Notes under the pieces: model-generated
Databases searched by the model: none
The model's input: the letters and a program-made list of their open reading frames with translations, nothing else
What the model was told of the DNA's origin: nothing
Part shown: positions 62,201 to 64,000 of the stretch, in pieces
How positions within the stretch are numbered: position 1 is the stretch's first letter
Layout: every line of letters begins with the position of its first letter
Program-made: the position numbers and the translations under genes
DNA from: Limnomonas spitsbergensis
Lineage: Eukaryota; Chlorophyta; Chlorophyceae; Chlamydomonadales
Direction: 5' to 3'
NCBI GenBank assembly: GCA_037349105.1
Contig: JAYJMM010000019.1
Location: 1,671,501-1,735,500, forward strand
DNA length: 64,000 nucleotides

Positions 62201-63759
62201 CTCCCCCAGCAGGAATCGACAGGGGGGCCCTGGTGGGTAGTATGTCAGAAATGTAGGTAGCTGTTTCCTACGCCCCACTCCCCCAGCAGGAATCGACAGG
62301 GGGGGACCTGGTGGGTAGTATGTCAGAAATGTAGGCAGCTGTTTCCTACGCCCCACTCCCCCAGCAGGAATCGACAGGGGGGGACCTGGTGGGTAGTATG
62401 TCAGAAATGTAGGTAGCTGTTTCCTACGCCCCACTCCCCCAGCAGGAATCGACAGGGGGGGCCTGGTGGGTAGTATGTCAGAAATGTAGGCAGCTGTTTC
62501 CTACGCCCCACTCCCCCAGCAGGAATCGACAGGGGGGCCCTGGTGGGTAGTATGTCAGAAATGTAGGCAGCTGTTTCCTACGCCCCACTCCCCCAGCAGG
62601 AATCGACAGGGGGGTCCTGGTGGGTAGTATGTCAGAAATGTAGGCAGCTGTTTCCTACGCCCCACTCCCCCAGCAGGAATCGACAGGGGGGTCCTGGTGG
62701 GTAGTATGTCAGAAATGTAGGCAGCTGTTTCCTACGCCCCACTCCCCCAGCAGGAATCGACAGGGGGGGACCTGGTGGGTAGTATGTCAGAAATGTAGGT
62801 AGCTGTTTCCTACGCCCCACTCCCCCAGCAGGAATCGACAGGGGGGGAGGGGGGAGGGCTGGCAAGAGAGATTTAAAACCTTAGGTCAGGGTGTAGGGCT
62901 TAAATTCTTAAAATAGACATATAGGCGGCATTTTGTAGTCTAAATGTCCTTTAAACTAAATCTAGGCGGCTGATGCGTATGTCCCTCCTGCTGCAGCAGC
63001 AATCAGCAGGGGGGTCATGGTGAGTGGCGCTTTGTAATATCAATGCCCTAACAAACTAAAATCCAGGCGGCTGAGGCGTTTAGTCCCGCTGCAGCAGAAG
63101 CAACCAGCAGAAGCAACCAGCGGGGGGGGCGGGGGGGTCACGTTGAGGGGGTCACAGTTCCTAAAGCCTACGATGAAACTAAGCAGCTGAGGCGTGCCCC
63201 CTGCAGCAACAGCAGCATTCAGCAGGGGGCGCAACGCTTTTGAAGAAGGCGGCTTAGGCTCATGTCCCACTCCCGATACAGCAGCAGCAATCAGCAGGAG
63301 GAGGGTTCATGGCTGGGTACGTTCTTTTGACCCAGGACTCTAGAAGCTTATAAGTGGGCGGCTGGGTCGAATGCCCCGCTTCTGCATTAGCTGAAGCAGC
63401 AGCAGCAAGCAACATCAAGGGGTAGCCTGGTGATGGACATGTAATTTATAAGGAGGCGGTAGTGGTGTCCGCCCCCTGCTTCCGCTGCCTCCGCACGAGC
63501 TGTAGAAGCGGAATCCGTCACTAAAGGGCGAGATTCTGTGAGATTAGTATGAATTAATGTTTTACACCTGGCCTGATACCTTCACACTTCACATTTCACC
63601 CTGAACAGGCTGCTTGCGCATTGGGCGAGGACGAGCGCGTTGCGGTGGTGGAAGGGCTGGCGCGCGCGGTGGCCGGCCTGCCACGCGGCATCGTCGGGGA
63701 TGCCGGACTGCGTTTGATTCACCCGATGGTGTTGCGCACCCAATCACTGGCGCAAGCAG
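8159..63759 (+). CDS. IPO13: Importin-13/transportin-3 family nuclear transport receptor, partial, 13 exons
   Basis: The product is a karyopherin-beta, a HEAT-repeat solenoid that binds RanGTP through its N-terminal repeats and carries protein cargo through nuclear pores. Animal importin-13 imports UBC9 and MAGO-Y14 and exports eIF1A; transportin-3 imports SR proteins. Thirteen exons (8159-8281, 9615-9715, 10817-10979, 24266-24413, 26379-26689, 26953-27156, 28816-28959, 30274-30413, 31451-31684, 32569-32646, 34139-34316, 35224-35343, 63609-63759) give about 698 residues without a stop, and every junction is phase-compatible. Landmarks in order: QQQANAWLTSFASAPEAW, VSFFCANMLLSKARNDF, LHLLMGLVEEVD, LLRQAQYP, DEDEFYRFRDQQ, TWQQYEVALYGLRAVS, ACRLVGAYASWF, VVEGLARAVAGLP. 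The QAQYP, EFYRFR and WQ-YE-ALYG stretches fit importin-13 better than transportin-3 as I recall them; no alignment was run. The family is about 920-960 residues, so the C-terminus lies beyond the window, as does or may do the initiator. Introns are dominated by junction-derived repeats. Confidence 0.85.
8282..9614 (+). repeat. Intron 1: degenerate copies of the exon 1 donor and the exon 2 acceptor
   Basis: The left part repeats the word GCAGGTGTGGGTT with GGCTGCC/CAGCTG context (for example near 8484, 8550, 8683 and 8820), echoing the exon 1 end GGCTGCCCACTGCAG plus donor. The right part holds about four decayed copies of the exon 2 start, near 9218, 9303, 9391 and 9481, spaced about 88 bp. 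The best, at 9487, reads TGCAG then GTTTCCTTCTTCTGTGCC. Telomere-like words (AAACCCTTAACCC, TTTAGGG) are interspersed. Confidence 0.75.
9615..9715 (+). CDS. IPO13: Exon 2: importin N-terminal domain continuation
   Basis: Thirty-three codons plus two bases, from VSFFCANMLL to ISIAHLV, phase 2 at the end. The FF-A--L--K segment corresponds to the YF-A--L--KI helix that follows the first HEAT repeat in importin-13 and transportin-3. The acceptor is CCGCTGCAG followed by GT and the donor is GTCAG followed by GTGTGT, so both junctions read AGGT. Confidence 0.87.
9716..10816 (+). repeat. Intron 2: seven tandem copies of the exon 3 acceptor side, about 160-bp unit
   Basis: Copies of the exon 3 start (CAGGTCCAAGCTACCCGAC and variants, then a stretch reading ATSAALPVVVEQ) occur at about 9735, 9858, 10023, 10182, 10339, 10487 and 10649 before the real exon at 10817. 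Later copies are closer to the exon than early ones. Each ends in a pyrimidine-rich stretch (CCCCCTCTCC) and CATGATCGCC, which supplies a polypyrimidine tract to the next copy. From 10287 the exon frame is open across several copies into the real exon. Confidence 0.88.
10817..10979 (+). CDS. IPO13: Exon 3: importin N-terminal HEAT repeats
   Basis: One base completing an Arg codon, then 54 codons from SKLPDPAT to ADQAMNAQ, ending in phase 0 at CAG followed by GTGAGG. LPAVVEQRLALTLACMA aligns with the helix rich in L-LAL-LA in importin-13 and transportin-3. The tail YVTEALCMADQAMNAQ is the sequence whose DNA seeded the two large arrays of the following intron. Confidence 0.87.
10980..11313 (+). 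repeat. Degenerate copies of the exon 3 donor junction
   Basis: Three to four decayed copies of roughly 75-115 bp, each with GCGCTGxxTATG, a GATCAATGCGCAG and a GTGAGGGTTCAGGG donor-like continuation, near 11050, 11160 and 11267. They match the last 45 bases of exon 3 plus its intron start and bridge to the homogeneous 58-bp array. TTAGGGTTTAGGG near 11003 is telomere-like. Confidence 0.8.
11314..13285 (+). repeat. 58-bp satellite, about 34 units, derived from the exon 3 donor junction
   Basis: The unit begins GGACCATGCAAGTCGCTGCG and continues TATGGCTATAAGGCGATCAA then TGCGCTCGTGAGAGGCTC. Variants are few (CGCTGCG or CACTGCG; GGCGAT or GGTGAT; GAGAGG or GAAAGG). It aligns with the exon 3 end GCGCTGTGTATGGCTGATCA and following bases, including the GTGAG donor. 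The reading frame of the exon is broken by TAA in GGCTATAAGG. Confidence 0.92.
13286..13403 (+). other. Spacer between the 58-bp and 122-bp arrays
   Basis: Mostly unique sequence with one decayed junction copy (GTGGAGGCGATCAACGTGCAG followed by GTGTGGGTTTAGGG). No coding content seen. It marks the change from one satellite to the other. Confidence 0.5.
13404..24116 (+). repeat. 122-bp satellite, about 87 units, also derived from the exon 3 donor junction
   Basis: The unit contains GCCCTGCTTTACGCCTCCC, GCATATGGCTGAGGAGGCGA, GCGCAGGTGGAGG followed by a 7-10 G run, then GGATCAGAAGCAGG and CTCAGGGTTTTGGAAGC. The first two parts match the exon 3 stretch GCCCTGCTTTACGTCACTGA and its continuation; GCGCAGGTGGAGG matches the donor. 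A 2.69-kb block of about 22 units recurs: the marker unit with GCACGGAGGTGGAGG is at 14887, 17581, 20274, 21986 and 23089. Subblocks of eight units repeat at offset 979 (15391 and 16370; 18084 and 19063). Frames read through many units in phase with G-run length; these are not genes. Confidence 0.93.
24117..24265 (+). other. Unique 3' end of intron 3
   Basis: About 150 bp without repeats, ending CCCTAAACCCTTAATTCCCAG, which supplies the acceptor of exon 4. No exon or RNA gene seen. Confidence 0.5.
24266..24413 (+). CDS. IPO13: Exon 4: HEAT repeats, LHLLMGLVEEVD segment
   Basis: Forty-nine codons plus one base, from GPVTVPLHLLMGLVEEVDRL to VVGLLHRLLMS. The LHLLMGLVEEVD segment occupies the place of the conserved LLELLTVLPEE motif of the family, and VVGLLHRLLM matches the following helix. 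The donor is ATGTCAG then GTGTGT, phase 1. Several near-identical donor copies follow in the intron, so use of the first one is an inference. Confidence 0.85.
24414..25060 (+). repeat. Intron 4, left part: seven to eight copies of the exon 4 3' end and donor, 81-82 bp unit
   Basis: The phrase TGCTCATGTCAGG recurs at 24484, 24565, 24646, 24728, 24809 and 24891, with a variant at 24973, each preceded by CAAGTGCCTGC and followed by TGTGTGAGG. Each unit repeats the last 50 or so bases of exon 4 and its donor with very few changes. Units of 81 bp keep the frame, units of 82 do not. Confidence 0.93.
25070..25510 (+). repeat. GCATGCGGCGGCCTGCCTC minisatellite with telomere-like words
   Basis: About eleven degenerate units of 35-45 bp share GCATGCGGCGG, CCTGCCTC and CCGCTCCCCTAAACC. 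Two perfect CCCTAAA units occur together at about 25104-25121. This family is not an obvious copy of a neighbouring exon edge. Confidence 0.8.
25511..26378 (+). repeat. Intron 4, right part: five or six decayed copies of the exon 5 acceptor side
   Basis: Copies of the exon 5 beginning (GCAGGTGG-GGTATTACGCAC then ACAGCCGCTG and CGCTGGCCTGCC) occur at about 25769, 25881, 25994, 26098 and 26210, mostly spaced 113 bp, and a partial one near 25530. Each is followed by a pyrimidine-rich stretch (GCTGCTCCTTTTA) that could act as the polypyrimidine tract of the next copy. Confidence 0.85.
26379..26689 (+). CDS. IPO13: Exon 5: HEAT repeats with a poly-glycine loop
   Basis: Two bases complete a Gly codon, then 103 codons ending DETAVR. 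LACLHAWLKL matches the CFSSWV-L helix of importin-13 and transportin-3, and AAPGLIQTLVLAF and AAELVAAIL give the next helices. Between them sits an acidic and Gly-rich insert with eleven consecutive glycines, unusual for the family and probably a surface loop. The 3' end is ambiguous: GTAAGG at 26684 and GTGAGT at 26690 are both good donors in phase 0, six bases apart. Confidence 0.83.
26690..26952 (+). repeat. Intron 5: G-rich minisatellite
   Basis: The shortest intron, 263 bp. Between about 26712 and 26800 the word GGGGAGAGGGGCAGG repeats, giving many G runs of three or more. The remainder is unique, ending in a pyrimidine-containing stretch and AATCAG acceptor. Confidence 0.75.
26953..27156 (+). 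CDS. IPO13: Exon 6: HEAT repeat helices with a short poly-glutamine
   Basis: Sixty-eight codons, phase 0 at both ends, from EAAVVLLQHRSSLLLAS to LAIRPAAQ. LLVAREVAWAVSALAE corresponds to the helix around C-IAVALGE in importin-13. An SSSSPQQQQQGGEG stretch, partly from a CAG run, lies between the two helices and is probably a loop. The donor is GCGCAG followed by GTGAGG. Confidence 0.83.
27157..27760 (+). repeat. Intron 6, left part: about eight degenerate copies of the exon 6 donor junction
   Basis: Phrases like AATCCGACCTGCGGCCCAGG followed by TGAGGGTTTAGGGTT recur at about 27200, 27265, 27390, 27455, 27525, 27590, 27660 and 27725, with spacing of 60-120 bp. They copy the end of exon 6 (GATCCGACCTGCGGCGCAG) plus GTGAGGGTTTAGGG. 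TTTAGGG words recur in the same orientation. Confidence 0.82.
27761..28179 (+). other. Unique stretch inside intron 6
   Basis: About 420 bp without tandem repeats and less GC-rich than its surroundings. No open frame of interest and no recognisable domain. It may be a decayed inserted element, but no termini were identified. Confidence 0.4.
28180..28815 (+). repeat. Intron 6, right part: four to five copies of a 135-145 bp unit
   Basis: The words CTGCACCGTCTGATGGTACC and CATTACAGTCACTGAGGCAG recur at about 28180, 28326 and 28464, with diverged forms at 28609 and 28737. Units also share CCATGGxCATGTTTGC and CTCAACCCTCAA. The last diverged copy leads into the exon 7 acceptor CCCCTCGTAG. The match to exon 7 itself is not evident, so this family may derive from intron sequence only. 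Confidence 0.8.
28816..28959 (+). CDS. IPO13: Exon 7: HEAT repeat helix LALAELMLMCLASPS
   Basis: Forty-eight codons, phase 0 at both ends, from PPPGSDSS to LEYFAAVNT. LALAELMLMCLASPS aligns with the LEL-L-CAGHP segment of transportin-3 and the corresponding helix of importin-13; AALEYFAAVNT corresponds to the FW--L helix. A GCAG inside the exon would be a tempting acceptor but breaks the phase, so I used CGTAG at 28815. The donor is ACG followed by GTGCGC. Confidence 0.78.
28960..29560 (+). repeat. Intron 7, left part: CATGCA-rich sequence and a 25-bp minisatellite
   Basis: CATGCA words are dense from 29090. Between about 29330 and 29470 the phrase CATGCACCTGTCTCTTCCAC repeats five or six times. 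Open frames here on both strands are His/Pro/Met-rich products of the repeat. Confidence 0.7.
29561..30273 (+). repeat. Intron 7, right part: four copies of the exon 8 acceptor side joined by CATGCATGNGACCC repeats
   Basis: Copies of the exon 8 start (GCAGGTTCCGGTCATTGAGC and C-CAGCTATGTGC) occur at about 29740, 29892 and 30108, with a weaker one at 29630. Each continues GCTCTTTGCATGGTGGCC, where the real exon has CTCTTTGCCTCAGC, then a run of 14-bp units (CCATGCATGNGACC). The CATGCATG words are palindromic. Confidence 0.88.
30274..30413 (+). CDS. IPO13: Exon 8: importin-13-like LLRQAQYP segment
   Basis: Forty-six codons plus two bases, from VPVIERHPQLCAPLF to DEDEFY. YLLRQAQYP corresponds to LLHKAQFP and the acidic TDEDEFYR to the SDEKEQFRIYR region of importin-13, one of the better discriminators from transportin-3. 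The acceptor is CCGCAG followed by GT and the donor TTTTACAG followed by GTGGGT, phase 2. Confidence 0.87.
30414..30640 (+). repeat. Two copies of the 3' half of exon 8 in intron 8
   Basis: At about 30437-30519 and 30558-30632 the exon 8 stretch CTGAGGCGAGCCCAGATCC / CTTGCTGG / GATGAGGATGAGTTTTACAG is repeated with 10-20% changes. The first copy keeps the TTTTACAG end but is followed by ACTT, not GT; the second has lost the end. They are therefore dead donor-side copies. Confidence 0.85.
30641..30930 (+). other. G-rich, then unique sequence in intron 8
   Basis: Runs of GGAGG and GTGTGTGGGG lead to a 12-G run near 30771-30782. Beyond it lies about 130 bp of unique sequence ending in CCTTACCTCCCACTCC. 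Nothing coding seen. Confidence 0.5.
30931..31215 (+). repeat. Degenerate repeat of about 80 bp with CCCTAAA words
   Basis: The words TTGATCCCCTGCCTCTC, TCCTCCACC-AAACCCTA and TTCATTCTGTT recur with a period near 80 bp, three to four times. The copies are old. Telomere-like AAACCCTAAAC words are part of the unit. Confidence 0.7.
31216..31450 (+). repeat. Two decayed copies of the exon 9 acceptor side
   Basis: At about 31228 and 31342 the exon 9 start is recognisable: CCAGCAGCTCCTGGGGGTGT, then TTGGACGCGGCCTGTAGCAT and GCTGACCCC, against CCAGCAGCTGCTTGAGGTTC, TGGAGTCGGCCTACGGCAT and GCTGACCTC in the exon. An 11-C run lies near 31395. Confidence 0.85.
31451..31684 (+). CDS. IPO13: Exon 9: central HEAT repeats, TWQQYEVALYGLRAVS
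   Basis: One base completes Arg, then 77 codons plus two bases. RDQQLLEVLESAYGMLT matches the D-L-Y-YEMLG helix, and TWQQYEVALYGLRAVS matches the WQHTEALLYGFQSIAE motif of importin-13 very well. The 3' end is less certain: the terminal GIRTKIR stretch is encoded by ATCAGG-type sequence that also repeats in the intron, so a shorter exon is possible, although the chosen donor (ATCAG followed by GTGCAA) keeps phase 2. Confidence 0.85.
31685..31850 (+). repeat. GGATCAGGATCAGG repeats at the start of intron 9
   Basis: GGATCAGGATCAGGATCTGG and variants with CAGTGTAACCC or TTGATGCCACCC recur about every 45 bp. They resemble the exon 9 end GGGATCAGGACCAAGATCAG, so they fit donor-side copying. Confidence 0.7.
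31851..32568 (+). repeat. Degenerate copies of the exon 10 acceptor side, interrupted by an AT-rich segment
   Basis: The pre-exon phrase TGAACCCTGCCTGCTGCGTAG and exon start recur in decayed form at about 31850 (GAACCCTGTGTGCTGCGCAG), 31950, 32068 and 32466, with GTGGATGGGACT-like continuations corresponding to GTGGATGGCGCAGC of exon 10. Telltale CCTTCACCCTGAAACCTGAT precedes each. Between about 32109 and 32460 a more AT-rich, repeat-free sequence intervenes. Confidence 0.78.
32066..32108. repeat. Perfect 17-bp inverted repeat with 9-base loop
   Basis: The arm TAATGAACCCTGCCTGC at 32066-32082 is followed by a nine-base spacer and its exact reverse complement at 32092-32108. The left arm is the standard pre-acceptor sequence of the exon 10 copies, so one copy was inverted next to another. 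The RNA would form a strong hairpin with the TGCGTAGAG loop, which includes the acceptor-like TAG. Confidence 0.9.
32569..32646 (+). CDS. IPO13: Exon 10: short HEAT helix
   Basis: One base completing Arg, 25 codons and two bases. The sequence SPVDGAAEALLDLFTEIC has the amphipathic pattern of the DVVPGLIGLIP helix at this place in importin-13, but identity is low; support comes from phase fit, position and the GCGTAG / GGCAG-GTAGAT splice sites. The upstream intron holds copies of its acceptor, which also marks it as a real exon edge. Confidence 0.7.
32740..33785 (+). repeat. 23-bp minisatellite with CCCTAAACCC core, about 45 units
   Basis: Units alternate between CCCTGAACCCCAGAGGACAG and CCCTGAACCCCACAAGGCAG types, so a 46-bp dimer is visible from about 33170 to 33640. 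Upstream units (32740-33000) are more diverged and carry CCCTAAACCCCAG. No link to a neighbouring exon edge is evident. The minus-strand frames rich in WGSGFLPCGVQG are shadows of this repeat. Confidence 0.9.
33900..34138 (+). repeat. Two upstream copies of the exon 11 acceptor side, about 115-120 bp unit
   Basis: The exon 11 start (ATCAGGTTCTTGCCTGCCCC through GCCTACGC, reading FLPAPMVAKSACRLVGAY) occurs near-perfectly at 33905 and 34019 before the real exon at 34139. Each upstream copy breaks off after GCCTACGCTGAACATGA and continues with C-rich sequence to the next CATCAG acceptor. The copies differ from the exon at only one or two positions. Confidence 0.94.
34139..34316 (+). CDS. IPO13: Exon 11: ACRLVGAYASWF HEAT repeat
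   Basis: One base plus 59 codons from FLPAPMVAKS to AAVAFRS. ACRLVGAYASWFAKQ aligns with the FTIGALSEWLADH segment of importin-13 and the LVGAYSKWL segment of the plant transportin-SR protein; LLGGAIRLLLACLAVPDAAPPAAVAFR is the next repeat. The donor CGGTCG followed by GTGGGT ends in phase 0. Three more copies of this exon end lie downstream, so a later donor could be used instead. Confidence 0.87.
34317..34815 (+). repeat. Three copies of the exon 11 3' end and donor, about 155-bp unit
   Basis: The phrases GGCATGGGGCTGCTACTAGC, CTGGCTGTCCCAGACGCGGC and CCTTTCGGTCG followed by GTGAGT recur with donors at about 34476, 34632 and 34792. They match the last 60 bases of exon 11 almost exactly. 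Each copy is preceded by a G run of 12-18, which could pair with C-rich stretches or form quadruplexes. The upstream copies keep a better donor (GTGAGT) than the real exon (GTGGGT). Confidence 0.93.
34816..35223 (+). repeat. G-rich sequence then CTTCACACCC repeats before exon 12
   Basis: G runs dominate 34816-35075. Between about 35100 and 35200 the words CTTCACACCCTTCACACTAC and AAACCACAC repeat with a period near 38 bp, giving a pyrimidine-rich lead to the CCCGCAG acceptor. One decayed exon-like copy (GTGCCTGGCCTTGCCAGACAGG) is seen near 34968. Confidence 0.65.
35224..35343 (+). CDS. IPO13: Exon 12: VCARCGPRLAAE segment
   Basis: Forty codons, phase 0 at both ends, from VCARCGPRLAAEPTGLQGL to QQQSAGGAL. 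VCARCGPRL occupies the place of ICRECKYDL in importin-13 and TCDDCRKNL in the plant homologue; LMEAAAESYAPL matches the following helix. The donor is CTA followed by GTGAGT. The last 60 bases plus donor are the template of the 77-bp satellite that fills the next intron. Confidence 0.86.
35344..35659 (+). repeat. Old, longer copies of the exon 12 donor junction (left edge of the array)
   Basis: Three units of about 105-115 bp carry GGCGGCTGAG, CAGCAATCAGC and a CTGGTGAGTGG-like donor, then TTTTGTAAT and AATGCCC-A-GAACTAAA. They resemble exon 12 plus its first intron bases more than the 77-bp units do, and they differ among themselves, so they look older. Confidence 0.85.
35660..62847 (+). repeat. 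77-bp satellite, about 350 units, derived from the exon 12 donor junction
   Basis: The unit reads GTAGGCAGCTGTTTCCTACG, CCCCACTCCCCCAGCAGGAA, TCGACAGGGGGGCCCTGG and TGGGTAGTATGTCAGAAAT. It matches exon 12 from GGCGGCTGAGTCCTACGCCC through GCAGCAATCAGCAGGAGGTG to the donor CCTAGTGAGTAGTGTTTCGT. Variation is limited: GTAGG(C/T)AG, CTGTTTC or CTGATTC, TCGAC or TCGGC, 5-8 Gs, GTAGTATG or GTATTATG. Longer blocks repeat: offset 1625 (39586 and 41211; 40439 and 42064), about 5.95-6.03 kb (48944 and 54975; 51571 and 57601), and 465 (38195 and 38660). Minus-strand frames with QLPTFLTYYPPG are shadows. No coding role is likely. Confidence 0.95.
62848..63608 (+). repeat. Right edge of the array: old copies with CAGCAGCAATCAGCAGG
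   Basis: After the last 77-bp unit, five or six longer, diverged units appear, with GGCGGCTGATGCGTATG, GCTGCAGCAGCAATCAGCAG and TCATGGTGAGTGGCGCTTTG near 62960-63030, then progressively weaker forms near 63070, 63190, 63250 and 63360. The last 130 bp are unique and end CACCCTGAACAG, the acceptor of exon 13. Confidence 0.82.
63609..63759 (+). CDS. IPO13: Exon 13: VVEGLARAVAGLP HEAT repeat; last exon in the window
   Basis: Fifty codons plus one base, from AACALGEDERVAVVEGLA to RTQSLAQA, phase 1 at the end. VVEGLARAVAGLPRGIV matches the family segment around LL-GTALVLARLPLDKI in transportin-3 and the corresponding helix in importin-13. Its distance from exon 12, 28.3 kb, is striking, but phase and protein order both fit. 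The donor is CAAGCAG followed by GTGGGG. Confidence 0.85.
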
Positions 63760-64000
63760 GTGGGGTTTGAAGGCCAGGGTTTCGTGTTTAGGGTTAAGTG
63801 TGTGGGGTTTGTATTCACCCGATGGTGTTGCGCGCCCAATCACTGGCACAAGCAGGTGGGGCGAGGGGCCAGGGTTTCATGGTTGGAAGTAAAGGCTAGG
63901 GGTTTCGTGGTTGAGGGTTAAGGATGACGGTTGTGGGCAAAAGCAGGTGGTAAACTTGTTCAGGGATTAGGGTTATGGGTTGAGTGGTTTAGGGCTTAGG
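63760..64000 (+). repeat. Start of intron 13: one copy of the exon 13 3' end, then TTAGGG-type words
   Basis: The exon 13 end CACCCGATGGTGTTGCGC-C through CAAGCAG followed by GTGGGG recurs at about 63817-63861 with two or three changes. AAGCAGGTGG occurs again near 63940. The rest is GGGTTAAGG, GGTTTAGGG and similar words. No coding sequence follows before the window ends. Confidence 0.9.

Noticed and set aside
35660..62847. Minus-strand proline-rich frames with QLPTFLTYYPPG repeats
   Set aside because: They come from the 77-bp unit read backwards, break whenever the G-run length changes, and the unit is explained by copying of exon 12 on the other strand.
35660..62847. CRISPR array
   Set aside because: There are no unique spacers between repeats, no cas genes, and the context is a eukaryotic intron.
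8159..63759. Assignment to transportin-3 (SR-protein importer) rather than importin-13
   Set aside because: Exons 1, 2, 4 and 11 fit either, but exons 8 and 9 (LLRQAQYP, EFYRFR, WQQYEVALYG) are nearer importin-13. This rests on recalled sequences; a tree with both families is needed to settle it.

Overview
The window looks like nuclear DNA of a green alga (Chlorophyta, most like the intron-rich, GC-rich volvocalean genomes; a Haematococcus-type genome is my guess, low confidence). The evidence is many short GC-rich exons in one gene, splice donors that are mostly GTGNGN, and plant-type telomere-like words (TTTAGGG or CCCTAAA) scattered through the introns. No bacterial gene organisation, tRNA, rRNA or intact transposon was seen.

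I can support one gene, on the + strand, running off the right end. Thirteen exons (8159-8281, 9615-9715, 10817-10979, 24266-24413, 26379-26689, 26953-27156, 28816-28959, 30274-30413, 31451-31684, 32569-32646, 34139-34316, 35224-35343, 63609-63759) join with compatible phases and no stop into about 698 residues. They read as a karyopherin-beta of the importin-13 / transportin-3 family, closest by recollection to importin-13. The first few N-terminal residues and roughly the last quarter to third of the protein are missing. About 2.1 kb of coding sequence is spread over 55.6 kb.

Layout: 1-2315 is upstream sequence (CTG tract, GCATG-rich repeats, a repeat-free island at 720-1980, a 58-bp repeat). 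2316-8158 is a 136-bp satellite of about 43 units. 8159-10979 holds exons 1-3. 10980-24265 is a 13.3-kb intron filled by a 58-bp array (about 34 units) and a 122-bp array (about 87 units). 24266-35343 holds exons 4-12 with shorter repeat-filled introns. 35344-63608 is a 28.3-kb intron filled by about 350 units of 77 bp. Exon 13 starts at 63609. The four large arrays make up about 71% of the window.

The main discovery is that most of the repeats are not foreign. Nearly every array or degenerate repeat family beside an exon is a tandem copy of that exon's own splice junction: the acceptor plus the exon's 5' part, or the exon's 3' part plus the donor. Four large satellites and about ten small families follow this rule, so the introns appear to have grown by repeated duplication anchored on their own exon/intron boundaries. 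The pre-mRNA would therefore carry hundreds of decoy splice sites.
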